Shown: positions 17,429 to 26,402 of the stretch, in pieces
Numbering within the stretch: position 1 is the stretch's first letter
How the letters are laid out: every line of letters starts with the position of its first letter
Assembly: GCA_937959275.1 (NCBI GenBank)
Contig: CALGLU010000008.1
Coordinates: forward strand, 1 to 64,000
Source of the DNA: an uncultured Saprospiraceae bacterium
GTDB taxonomy: Bacteria; Bacteroidota; Bacteroidia; Chitinophagales; Saprospiraceae
Direction of reading: 5' to 3'
Length of the DNA stretch: 64,000 bases
The notes under the pieces: model-generated
What the model was told of the DNA's origin: nothing
Seen by the model: only the letters and a program-made list of their open reading frames with translations
Database searches by the model: none
Translations under genes and position numbers: made by a program

Positions 17429-18100
17429 ATGAATGATATGTATCAAATCTCACTCAACCGCATTCTTGTCAAGGACAATGGCATGACAGAATTCATTAAT
17501 GGATATAATCTCTTATCCGCATCACTCATCTATCCTCGCGAAGGCGTTCAATCGATTGAAACGATTAAACAGCTGCCTCTGAAAGCTGATGAAGTCTATT
17601 CATTACAGCACATTCATTTTTCAGAGAAACTCTTGTTTAAAGAATCTATACAAGGAGACTCAGCTATTCGTCTGCAATTATCTGCGATCGAAAAACCAGC
17701 TAAGATAGCTAGTATCATTAAAGGGCTTATTAGGACTGGAGTGATGACTGGATTGAGCCTAGTGACTGGAGGCGTCGGGATCAGCATTGTAACGGCTGTT
17801 GCCAAAGGGCTCACCCAATCTATTTTTGATCTTTCTGAATCTTCTAGTAAAATTTCAATCCTCGGTTCCATTGATTTTCCTATTAACAATGAATTGGAAT
17901 CTGGAGAACTGATTCTGAATCTGACAACGCCAGAAACGCTTAAACTCATTGAACGCAAATATGAAAATGGTCAAGATTTGCTCGTCACGAAGACCATTCT
18001 GAAAGGCTATGGCATTGCTCAAGTGGTACTGGATGTCAAGAAAATCCAAATGACACAAACATCTAATTCTCAACAAACAACAAAAGTACAATACGTATGA
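17429..18100 (+). CDS. Unknown protein partnered with a YLATT-like membrane gene
   Basis: I do not recognise a named family in this 223-residue protein. Residues 1-90 alternate hydrophobic residues in short strands (YQISLNRILVKDNG; LQHIHFSEKLLFKE; AIRLQLSAIE), like a beta-sandwich. Residues 93-134 form a glycine-rich apolar hairpin (IIKGLIRTGVMTGLSLVTGG), followed by strands (SGELILNLTTPETLKLIE) and a polar tail. There is no signal peptide. The stop codon overlaps the next start (ATGA), so the two products are coupled and probably act together. The apolar hairpin could insert in or associate with the partner's membrane domain. This is inference. Confidence 0.75.
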   Translation: MNDMYQISLNRILVKDNGMTEFINGYNLLSASLIYPREGVQSIETIKQLPLKADEVYSLQHIHFSEKLLFKESIQGDSAIRLQLSAIEKPAKIASIIKGLIRTGVMTGLSLVTGGVGISIVTAVAKGLTQSIFDLSESSSKISILGSIDFPINNELESGELILNLTTPETLKLIERKYENGQDLLVTKTILKGYGIAQVVLDVKKIQMTQTSNSQQTTKVQYV

Positions 18101-18765
18101 TTATCATTACATCTATCATTATTTTTGCTGGTTGTCTCGGCGGCTTCGCTAATTATCACCGCTACGAAATTAACCAACAACACAAACTCTTTAATCTAAG
18201 AAGAAGCCTGCTAAGTGGGCTAGTGGCATCAGCTACTGTCCCTTTATTTTTACAAATGGTATCAAGCAATTTATTAGCAGAAGCTCATGAACCTGGAGGC
18301 GAATACAAATATTTTATCTTCGGTGGCTTCTGCTTAATCGCAGCTTTCTTCTCTAATCGATTTCTACAATCTGTATCTGATAAAGTCATTCAAGATTTGC
18401 AGCAAAAGACGACAAGAATTGAAAGAGAAGCACTTGAGAATCGAGAAAAAGTTGATGTCTTAATTGATGACAAAACATTACAAACAGATCTGCGCTCCAA
18501 CCTTGCAGCTGTTTCTATCGATATTGAACCAATGCTAATACAAGGCAAGGCGACTGATGAATTTCTTGAATTGTTTAGTAGCGACACCTATCGATTTAGA
18601 ACCTTAGGAGGCATGTCAAAGGAGCTTGGCATCGAAGAAGATATCGCTGCAGATATCCTAAGAGAACTCGAAAGCAAAGAGTTGGTCAAGGGATTTACCA
18701 ACACAGATGGGAACCGTATATTCTCGATTACTAAGAAAGGAAGGAAGCTTGTATGTATAATTTGA
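18097..18765 (+). CDS. Three-TM (YLATT-like) membrane protein with C-terminal winged helix
   Basis: Protein of 222 residues. The N-terminal ~95 residues carry three membrane segments: 2-20 (IITSIIIFAGCLGGFANY), 38-60 (LLSGLVASATVPLFLQMVSS) and 72-91 (YFIFGGFCLIAAFFSNRFLQ). The pattern of GGFANY, then VPLFLQMVSSNLL, then GGFCLIAAFFSNRF matches my memory of the YEATS-Like-Associating Three TM (YLATT) domain described in predicted prokaryotic conflict systems. Residues 95-125 are a charged helix, and 155-222 look like a winged helix (GGMSKELGIEEDIAADILRE then NRIFSITKKGRKLV). The arrangement suggests a membrane sensor passing a signal to a cytosolic DNA- or protein-binding module. It overlaps the upstream gene by 4 bp and is followed by a strong terminator. 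Confidence 0.75.
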   Translation: MIIITSIIIFAGCLGGFANYHRYEINQQHKLFNLRRSLLSGLVASATVPLFLQMVSSNLLAEAHEPGGEYKYFIFGGFCLIAAFFSNRFLQSVSDKVIQDLQQKTTRIEREALENREKVDVLIDDKTLQTDLRSNLAAVSIDIEPMLIQGKATDEFLELFSSDTYRFRTLGGMSKELGIEEDIAADILRELESKELVKGFTNTDGNRIFSITKKGRKLVCII

Positions 18766-18794
18766 TTCGTATTAATATATTCCTACATAAAATG

Positions 18795-18838
18795 AAAGCA
18801 CTTTCTCATAAATTCAATATGAGAAAGTGCTTTTTAAA
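18795..18838 (+). terminator. Intrinsic terminator of the 17429-18765 cassette
   Basis: Arms AAAGCACTTTCTCATA and TATGAGAAAGTGCTTT pair over 14-16 bp around a short loop and run into TTTTTAAATA. The stem also has an A-rich left flank, so it may act for the minus-strand gene ending at 18849. Confidence 0.85.
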
Positions 18839-18848
18839 TAATGAGGCT

Positions 18849-19682
18849 TTAATCTTTTAGACAACGAATACAAGTTCCAGTGACTTTTCCAGAGCTAATT
18901 TGGACTCTTCTAAATCTTTCAGAACTAGAACTAAACCAGTATGCATGGGGTAAATCTGGATCATTTGCCCAAACATCGGTGGTATAGAAATATGCTCCGA
19001 ATCCAATATCTACAAAATTGGAAGATGTACCATGGGAGCCATATGGTTCAGCAAGAAACCCACTATCAAAAGTCCCAACATTTGGCTGGTTCCAATTTGA
19101 GCTATTAGATTTTACCCGTCCTCCTGCAATATCTGTTGGTGACACTCCATTTAATTCAGCTTTTAATATTTCAAATTCTGCAATAGACGGAACATGCCAG
19201 CCAATCGGGCAAGCATTTTTTCCTCCATTACTAGCAGGATCGACAACATACCAATTGTAGAAACCTCCATAGCCTAAAGAATTATCTGTTCCGAAATCGT
19301 AAAATGTAAATCCATCTTCTCCATTTGCGCCAGCCGCATTCCAAGTCATAAAATCACCTAAAAAAGGTATGGGTGAACCATCATTATAACATGTCGCTTG
19401 TAAATTCTCTGCAAACCATGTTTGGCCTCCAATCGTTACTGTAGCATAAGTGTTCCCATCGCAGTCCGTCACAATACCTGGATCACAACAGGTCAAGGAG
19501 ATCCAGTTAGTTCCGTCGAACCCTTCAAAGTCACTACCCGTCCATCTTATTGTACCTGCAACTGGATTTTGGTCATCATTGTTGTCAAGGACGATAGCTC
19601 CTTCAACAATCAATTTTTCATTTTGACTAAATCCGATGGAAAATGTAAATAGACCAATAAGGCCAAATAGTAAATATTTCAT
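18849..19682 (-). CDS. Secreted FISUMP-domain protein
   Basis: Exported protein of 277 residues. The ATG at 19682 is chosen over 19757 because it starts a clean signal peptide (MKYLLFGLIGLFTFSIGFSQ). A short GTIRWTGSDFEGFDGTNW repeat-like segment follows, of the kind that precedes FISUMP (Fibrobacter succinogenes major paralogous) domains. The domain itself has TVTIGGQTWFAENLQAT, YGGFYNWYVV, ACPIGWHVPSIAEFEILK and the final YWFSSSSE...CIRCLKD. Such proteins are thought to lie at the cell surface; the precise role is not known. The gene is convergent with the two-gene cassette and shares its terminator region. The 19683-19944 gap shows nothing else. Confidence 0.85.
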   Translation of the reverse strand: MKYLLFGLIGLFTFSIGFSQNEKLIVEGAIVLDNNDDQNPVAGTIRWTGSDFEGFDGTNWISLTCCDPGIVTDCDGNTYATVTIGGQTWFAENLQATCYNDGSPIPFLGDFMTWNAAGANGEDGFTFYDFGTDNSLGYGGFYNWYVVDPASNGGKNACPIGWHVPSIAEFEILKAELNGVSPTDIAGGRVKSNSSNWNQPNVGTFDSGFLAEPYGSHGTSSNFVDIGFGAYFYTTDVWANDPDLPHAYWFSSSSERFRRVQISSGKVTGTCIRCLKD

Positions 19683-19944
19683 AGATAATAAATTTAAAAT
19701 GTGAAGTAATTTGAAATACGATATAAGATGTAGGAATATGTATCTGCTAAAAGGCATTCATATTCTAAACCGACAAAAGTTTTAATTATCTGTACAAAAG
19801 GGAAGTGTTCTTCTTTGCGATAAGATAGTGATAATTATGGAATTCAATAAAATAAAGAAACTTAAAAAGTGCAGCATCTTTTTTGATCTCATTGATTTCG
19901 TCTCAATTTTGATACACACTAATTACTCAATTCGTTTTTTAAAT

Positions 19945-21180
19945 CTATTCAAGCCAATAATCAGGAGGGAAAAGAGATGTTCTGTCAGCCTTACCAGATA
20001 AGCAATTAAGACAAAGGCCATCAACTGACAATGGTCCTAGGCATAAAGGACTTTTATTGAAAGATTCATCAGGCTCAATAAAGATCCCAAACGTATCCTG
20101 GATCGAAGTGTAGAAAACACCAAACACTTCATTGTTTGGATTTGTGGTATTTATTAAATTTCCAACCAGCCTTCCCTTTGCAGGTTCAAATTGACTACCA
20201 GTGGAGTTGATCAGTTGGTCTAAGTTCTTATAGTATTGCCCAACATCTTTAGGGACAGACTCAAATAAAAAGCTTACAGAGTAGCCCTCAGCATATTTGA
20301 AATTGATAGAGGATTCGAATAACTCTACATTATTCGCCTGTGATGTATTGCTTTCCTTGCTTATTGAAACCACATTTGAGTTTGTCAGGTTTACAAAATT
20401 GGAAAAATAACATGAAGCATAAATACCATTATGTTCATCATCATTAGCTTTAGTCGGATCTGTACCCATAAGGCATTCTATTAGATTGGATGCACCTCCT
20501 TGATCACAGTCTGAGGTTGCAAGAATGAAGTCATTGCTTTGTCTTAAATAACTGCAGATGTCTTGTATGTCAGATGGTCCACATGCTTCCGCCCATAAAA
20601 ATGGTGCACCAAAATTTGATGCTTTATAGGTCTCCAACACCTCCCACCTCAAAAAAATATCCTCTCCAGTTGGCACACCTATGTCATCAACAAATGTGAT
20701 TGTCTCAATGGTTCGACTCACCCCATCTACACCCTGGACAATTTTTGATCCTCTTTCTTGCCTAATCGTGTGGCTAAATTCATTTTGATCAAAGGTCTGC
20801 AATTCGGATTCTATAATGTCTCCAGACACGGTAAAGACTCGCAGCTTATAGCTGTCATTGATATCGATATTAAAGTCAGACAGATCGTCAAATTGGAGGT
20901 AAAACTGATTAAAACCGCGTTCAGGAATGCTAATGATCTCATCTTTGTCATTAACCAATTCGACTTTTTTCGATAGTATTCTACTAGCTCTACCATCAAA
21001 TTTGAATACTTGCTTCAATTGGACCTCAATAATTGGTGTGTTGGATAAGGTTAATTTGGCATCTATTGCTAAATCATCATCGAGATCTCTGGGAATATCA
21101 AATTCAATAGGATCGATGCAAGCAAAATTACACATGAAGATATAAGCGAAGACGATGGCTTTTGTAAGTGTTTCTAACAT
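19945..21180 (-). CDS. DUF4249-family putative lipoprotein
   Basis: Protein of 411 residues of the Bacteroidota-specific DUF4249 family, whose members usually sit next to TonB-dependent receptors; none is present here. The N-terminus has a hydrophobic stretch and a lipobox-like FMCNFAC, which would place the protein on the outer membrane. Characteristic segments are DLAIDAKLTLSNTPIIEVQL, the strand-rich RGFNQFYLQFDDLSDFNIDI, YKLRVFTVSGD and ITFVDDIGVPTGEDIFLRWE. Several cysteines near the C-terminus (CLGPLSVDGLCLNC) fit the family's conserved Cys cluster. Molecular function is unknown. It is an isolated gene with no operon partner. Confidence 0.82.
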   Translation of the reverse strand: MLETLTKAIVFAYIFMCNFACIDPIEFDIPRDLDDDLAIDAKLTLSNTPIIEVQLKQVFKFDGRASRILSKKVELVNDKDEIISIPERGFNQFYLQFDDLSDFNIDINDSYKLRVFTVSGDIIESELQTFDQNEFSHTIRQERGSKIVQGVDGVSRTIETITFVDDIGVPTGEDIFLRWEVLETYKASNFGAPFLWAEACGPSDIQDICSYLRQSNDFILATSDCDQGGASNLIECLMGTDPTKANDDEHNGIYASCYFSNFVNLTNSNVVSISKESNTSQANNVELFESSINFKYAEGYSVSFLFESVPKDVGQYYKNLDQLINSTGSQFEPAKGRLVGNLINTTNPNNEVFGVFYTSIQDTFGIFIEPDESFNKSPLCLGPLSVDGLCLNCLSGKADRTSLFPPDYWLE

Positions 21181-21266
21181 GTTGTCAATCTAAATTGTAT
21201 CAATTGAAGATAGAAAAAAGATTTTGTCCACTATAATCTATTCGGATTTGAGGTGTATTTTTTGAA

Positions 21267-21346
21267 AGTCGATAGTCAATTGTCGATAGTCCATAGTAAT
21301 GTTAAACGGTCGAGAATGCCGTTGGTTCGGAGACCAACAGCGGCTT
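21267..21346 (-). repeat. Dispersed copy of the 57.4-57.9 kb tandem repeat
   Basis: On the minus strand this contains the two halves of the 141-bp unit: AAGCCGCTGTTGGTCTCCGA followed by ACCAACGGCATT, and CTATGGACTATCGACAATTG followed by ACTATCGAC. The middle CCACTGTCATCATT part is missing. It carries the perfect palindrome GTTGGT-CTCCG-AACCAAC. The rest of 21181-21503 shows no gene. Confidence 0.75.
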
Positions 21347-21503
21347 CTGAGAGTGTAATTTGCGATGCACAAATCTAATTCCTTTAGTTAGCCGAGTATT
21401 CAATGCCGTTCGTCGACAAAGCCTGCACCATATGTGACTTTATGTGCATCTTGAAAGTGTTACTAAAACGTAATAATAGTCATTGCACGAAAAACCAAAT
21501 AGT

Positions 21504-21728
21504 ATGAAAACAGCAGCATTCGAAAACATCATCTACGAGTATAGATTTTCTGCCAACAATGCAGAGCGGAGCCAATTCGATAACATGTCATCTTTAAATT
21601 TATTGAGGTCTCAGTATGATATGTCATCACCAGAAGAAAAAAAATGTATAGTCACTGAGAGCCTTTTGAGAGTAGGCTCAATTACTATAATCGGTTTAAT
21701 TAGTTATTTGTTAGTCTTAATTTTTTAA
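21504..21728 (+). CDS. Small protein with C-terminal membrane anchor (74 aa)
   Basis: The ATG at 21504 is preferred over a TTG at 21483. The 74-residue product begins MKTAAFENIIYEYRFSANNA, has a polar serine/glutamate-rich middle and ends in a 20-residue hydrophobic segment (SITIIGLISYLLVLIF). It would be a tail-anchored membrane protein. I recognise no family. It stands alone, ends 54 bp before an intrinsic terminator and precedes the PSD1 gene by 144 bp. Confidence 0.5.
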   Translation: MKTAAFENIIYEYRFSANNAERSQFDNMSSLNLLRSQYDMSSPEEKKCIVTESLLRVGSITIIGLISYLLVLIF

Positions 21729-21782
21729 GTTCTCTTCGAAGGATAGAGAATTTAGAAAACCAATTGAGAACATACTTTTCAT

Positions 21783-21815
21783 AAAAGCCTTTGATTTATC
21801 AGAGGCTTTTTTTAT
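21783..21815 (+). terminator. Intrinsic terminator
   Basis: GCCTTTGATTTATCAGAGGC folds into an 8-bp stem with a TT loop and is followed by TTTTTTTATTT. It likely ends the small membrane-protein transcript. Confidence 0.75.
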
Positions 21816-21872
21816 TTGTGTTGAATTGACTTATTCTTTGTATTTTTAGTAATACATGATGAATCAAAGCAA

Positions 21873-24140
21873 TTGAATAAGATTATAATAGGAATCGGTA
21901 TACTCTGCCTGCTGGCACTTGTCTCATTCAATTTTTTTGAAGAAGAAGTGGATTTTAATACAGACGTCAGACCTATTCTGAATGCGAAATGTATGTCTTG
22001 TCATGGCGGTGTTCGGCAAGAAGCAGGATTAAGTTTTTTGCATCGAGAAGCTGCTTTAGAAACCTTGCCTTCTGGTGATCATGCAATCGTAGCTGGTTCG
22101 GCAAAAAAAAGTAAATTAATCGAGCTGGTCCAATCAGATGATCCTGAAATGATTATGCCTCCGCTAGGAGACGCTCTTACCGACAAAGAAATAAAAGTCC
22201 TCAAACGCTGGATTAATCAAGGTGCAGAATGGGTAGATCATTGGGCATACATACCTGTAGATCCTGAAGTGTCTCCACCAAGCATTAGCTCAGCATGGTC
22301 TTCAAATCCCATTGATAAGTTTGTTTTAAAAACGCTGCAAGACAAAGGTTATCAACCATCCCCAATAGCAGATAAGTCTGCCTTGCTACGACGCGTTTCA
22401 TTTGATCTGATTGGTCTGCCACCTGACGACGAGCTTGCCAACCAATTTCTTGATGATTCATCTGAGACTGCCTATGAAGCACTTGTTGATTCGCTTTTGC
22501 AATCTCCACACTTTGGCGAACGCTGGGCTGCCATGTGGCTGGACTTGGCACGCTACGCCGATTCTAAAGGTTATCAAAAGGACAACATTAGAAAAACCAT
22601 TTGGTTATATCGGGATTGGGTAATTGATGCATTTAATAGCGATATGCCATTCGACCAGTTTACGATCAAACAACTTGCAGGTGATTTGTTACAAGATCCA
22701 AGTGATCAGGATTATTTGGCAACAGCCTTTCATCGCAATACAATGACAAACGATGAGGGAGGTACTGATGATGAGGAGTATCGTGTAGCTGCAGTCTTAG
22801 ATCGCGTCAATACAACGTATGAAGTATGGTTAGCAACATCGATGGCGTGCGTACAATGCCATAGCCATCCTTATGACCCCATCGATCATGAAGAATTTTA
22901 TGAATCCTATGCTGTATTCAATACAACGAAGGATGCAGATGATGGCAGAGATAGTCCAAAGAAGTTTTTACTCTCTGATGCTCAACGACGATATAAAACT
23001 CAAATCAAACACGAATTAGACTATTTAAAAACGGTAGGCGATACACTGACAGATAGCTACAAACACAAAGTAAGCACCTTGTCAGATGTGTTACCGCTTT
23101 CGGTGCCTATTATGGAAGAAATCGACAGAACGCCTGATAGAGCAAGTCATATTTTTGAAAGAGGGAATTGGTTAGTGAAGGGTGATACGGTTAGTGCAAA
23201 ATTGCCTGGTAAATTAAATAAATTCACAAATCTTGACATCAAAAATCGTCTCGATTTTGCAAACTGGATCGCGAGCCCAGAGAATCCTTTGACCAACAGA
23301 GTCTTCGTCAACAGATTATGGGAACAATTATTTGGAACTGGCTTGGTCGAAACGATAGAAGATTTAGGTACCCAAGGCGCTAAACCCTCTCATCCAGAAT
23401 TACTGGATTGGCTGGCACTACAATTTACAACCGACATGAAGTGGAGTATGAAGTCCTTATTGAAGGAAATTGTCATGTCCTCAACCTATAGGCAAAGCTC
23501 ACATGTATCCAAAGAATTGATGCGAGAAGACGCTAATAATAAATGGCTTGCACGTGGTCCTCGTGTCCGCTTATCGGCAGAACAGATCCGAGATCAAGCC
23601 ATGGTAGTTGGTGGACTTTTTAATCCTAAACTGTATGGTCCTAGCGTTATGCCTTACCAACCAGAAGGTGTCTGGAATACCATTCGCCATGTTGCTAAAT
23701 GGGAAACTTCTCAAGAAGGAGATCAGTATCGAAGAGGGCTGTATACCTTCTGGAGACGAGTCAGTCCGTATCCATCAATGATAGCTTTTGATACCCCGAG
23801 TCGGGAATTATGCGTGTCTCGTCGTGTCCGTACAAATACGCCTATTCAAGCATTAATTACCTTGAATGATCCGGTATATGTTGAAGCAGCTCAGTCGCTA
23901 GCTCAAGCATCCATCGCAGCTGCTGATGATTTGAATTCCCAAATACAAACAGCATATAAAAAAGCACTGTTTAAAATACCAGATGATGAGATCATGAATA
24001 CCCTATTGACATTGTATAAGAGCACAACTCAAAAATATCGAGAAGACGGGATTCAGGATCAAGATGAATTACATCGAAAGGGTATGGAGAATGTCACATC
24101 AGTTATTTTTAATCTAGATGAATTTATAATGAAAACGTAG
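21873..24140 (+). CDS. PSD1/DUF1549-DUF1553 protein with N-terminal cytochrome c-like motif
   Basis: Large exported or membrane-anchored protein of 755 residues. The start is a TTG at 21873; the nearby ATGs at 21856 and 21859 are out of frame. A hydrophobic anchor ([19 protein letters not shown]) is followed by a planctomycete-type cytochrome c segment, [21 protein letters not shown], with a CMSCH haem site at 40-44. Then come DUF1549 ([30 protein letters not shown]-like block near 200-235) and DUF1553 ([50 protein letters not shown]). The downstream DUF1501 gene begins 4 bp after the stop. The pair is common in Planctomycetes and Saprospiraceae and has been linked to polysaccharide metabolism, without a proven reaction. 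Confidence 0.88.
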   Translation: [755 protein letters not shown]

Positions 24141-24144
24141 AGGC

Positions 24145-25605
24145 ATGGGATTACTAGATGAGCTAAAGCAGGCAGAAGGAAGTTATCTAACAAGACGACA
24201 TTTTTTAAAGAATGGATCTTTAGGATTGGGTCTCGCTGCGTTATCAGGATTTTCTGGATGCCAATCTGCAGCTAATTCTTTCATGACAGGTGAAAGTGGA
24301 GATTTTAGCAAAGTAGCGCCAAAGGCAAAACGTGTCATCTTTTTACATATGGCTGGTGCACCATCGCAATTAGAATTATTCGATTACAAACCCTTATTGC
24401 AAACCTTGGATAATAAGCCTTGTCCAGATTCTTTATTGGAAGGGAAGCGGTTTGCCTTTATTCGCGGCGTACCAAATATGTTAGGGCCACAATTTGCATT
24501 TAATCAATATGGTGAATCTGGAACATGGGTTTCTGATCTATTGCCACACTTCCAATCTGCAGTGGATGATGTATTAATGATGAAGGCTGTACATACAGAG
24601 GAATTTAATCATGCACCTGCACAATTGTTTATGCATACGGGGAGTCCTCGATTAGGGAAGCCATCGTTTGGCTCATGGGTGACCTATGGGCTGGGCTCTG
24701 AAAATGAAAATTTGCCTGGATTTGTCGTGTTGGTTTCAGGTAATTCTGCACCAAGTGGTGGCAAGAGTTTGTGGGGTAGTGGCTTTTTGCCTTCCTCGTA
24801 TCAAGGTGTTGAGTTTCGGTCCAAGGGCGAGCCAGTCTTGTATATGTCTAATCCTGATGGTGTGAGCAGAGATATTCGAAAAGATGCGATTCATGCCATT
24901 AATCAAATCAACGAACAAGCGTATCAGGAGGTCGGGGATCCAGAGATTTTATCTCGCATGGCGCAATATGAAATGGCATTTAAAATGCAAATGACTGTGC
25001 CAGAAGCGACGGATGTAACAGAAGAACCAGATTATATTCACCAGATGTATGGCACCAAACCGAATGAAGTCTCGTTTGCTAATAATTGTTTGTTAGCGCG
25101 GCGATTGGCAGAGCGTGGGGTGCGATTCATACAGTTGTATCATAGAGGATGGGATTCGCATGGCAGCAATAATTTTGAGAATTTGCACGGTGGATTTGTC
25201 GAGCGGTGTCAGGAGATTGATCGACCGATGACAGCACTGATTCAAGATCTGAAAATGAGAGGGATGTTGGAAGAGACCTTGGTGGTCTGGGGAGGAGAGT
25301 TTGGTAGAACACCCATGCAAGAGAATCGTGAAGGGATTACAAATCCATTTAAGGGTAGAGATCATCATGGCGATGCTTTTACCATGTGGATGACTGGCGG
25401 TGGAGTGAAAAGAGGGATGTCTTATGGAGAAACAGATGAAATTGGATACGGCGGCATTAAAGATAAAATTCATATCCATGACTTGCAGGCTACGATTTTA
25501 CATCAATTAGGCATTGATCATGAGAAGTTGACTTACCGCTTTCAAGGAAGGGATTTTAGATTGACAGATGTGCATGGAGAGGTGATTCATGACATATTGG
25601 TTTAA
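24145..25605 (+). CDS. DUF1501 protein, Tat-exported sulfatase-like
   Basis: Protein of 486 residues of the DUF1501 family, a distant alkaline-phosphatase/sulfatase-fold group. The N-terminus has a twin-arginine motif, YLTRRHFLKNG (Arg17-Arg18), followed by GSLGLGLAALSGFSGC, so export would be by Tat, perhaps with a lipid anchor. Family blocks are AKRVIFLHMAGAPSQLELFDYKP, HTEEFNHAPAQLFMHTG, GWDSHGSNNFENL, VVWGGEFGRTPM and GRDHHGDAFTMWMTGGG, whose His and Asp residues are probable metal ligands. It starts 4 bp after the PSD1 protein and is certainly co-transcribed. The two products are presumed to work in the periplasm on a common substrate. Confidence 0.88.
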   Translation: MGLLDELKQAEGSYLTRRHFLKNGSLGLGLAALSGFSGCQSAANSFMTGESGDFSKVAPKAKRVIFLHMAGAPSQLELFDYKPLLQTLDNKPCPDSLLEGKRFAFIRGVPNMLGPQFAFNQYGESGTWVSDLLPHFQSAVDDVLMMKAVHTEEFNHAPAQLFMHTGSPRLGKPSFGSWVTYGLGSENENLPGFVVLVSGNSAPSGGKSLWGSGFLPSSYQGVEFRSKGEPVLYMSNPDGVSRDIRKDAIHAINQINEQAYQEVGDPEILSRMAQYEMAFKMQMTVPEATDVTEEPDYIHQMYGTKPNEVSFANNCLLARRLAERGVRFIQLYHRGWDSHGSNNFENLHGGFVERCQEIDRPMTALIQDLKMRGMLEETLVVWGGEFGRTPMQENREGITNPFKGRDHHGDAFTMWMTGGGVKRGMSYGETDEIGYGGIKDKIHIHDLQATILHQLGIDHEKLTYRFQGRDFRLTDVHGEVIHDILV

Positions 25606-25771
25606 AGCATCAATGGAAGTACATACTCAATGTTATAAATGTGGAAACACATGAAAGCATTGGAATTGCGATGTATACATAGAATTATACAAGCACCAAA
25701 ATCAAGTTAGTTGCAAAGAATCCAATCTCAATTTAAACCAACTTTTAGAATTGATCGATTTAATTTAAATA

Positions 25772-26185
25772 ATGAACAAGGAATCTTTTTTACGAGAATT
25801 TATGGATGAAATTTGGAATGAAAAAAATTATAATAAAGTTGAACAATTTATCCATCCAGAATACACGATTCATCTAGATGCTGCAGACCCTTGGGAAGGA
25901 AAAACATTGTCATATTCAGATTTTAAAGAACGATTGACTTTTTCATTCAACTCATTTCCAGATATGAATTTTGAGATTACTTCAGCAATTCAAGAGGAAA
26001 ATCATGTGGCGATAACATGGATTTTAACTGGAACAAATCTTGGAAAAATTGGCGAATTCGAACCAACTAAAAAGTCTATTCATACTAAAGGACTTACAAT
26101 TTATCACTTCAAAGACAATTTGATTAATGGACACACTCAAGTTTTTGATAGGGTTGCAGTCATGAAACAATTAGGATTTATATAA
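25772..26185 (+). CDS. SnoaL-like (ester cyclase family) protein
   Basis: Cytosolic protein of 137 residues with the SnoaL/NTF2-like fold. The pattern is an N-terminal helix (FLREFMDEIWNEKNYNKVEQF), then HPEYTIHLDAADPWEGK, a helix with FKERLTFSFNSFPDMNFEI, and paired strands (EENHVAITWILTGTNLG; KGLTIYHFKDNLINGHTQVFDRV). This is the ester-cyclase subgroup, in which substrate or function is mostly unassigned. The gene is isolated, facing the AhpD-like gene. Confidence 0.78.
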   Translation: MNKESFLREFMDEIWNEKNYNKVEQFIHPEYTIHLDAADPWEGKTLSYSDFKERLTFSFNSFPDMNFEITSAIQEENHVAITWILTGTNLGKIGEFEPTKKSIHTKGLTIYHFKDNLINGHTQVFDRVAVMKQLGFI

Positions 26186-26402
26186 AGAGCGGTTAAGTGT
26201 TCTCAAACAAGAAACCACTATCTAAATCAATCTTAATTCTTGACTTGATACAGTCGATGCTTCACTATATATATCCAGTTTTGATTTGAGTGTCACTAGA
26301 CATAGGCATACAGGATACCTTTAAATAGGATAAGCCCATCTAATAAAAGATGAACTTATCCATAACGTTGATTGCTTTATTAAATGATGACTTAATAGGG
26401 GT

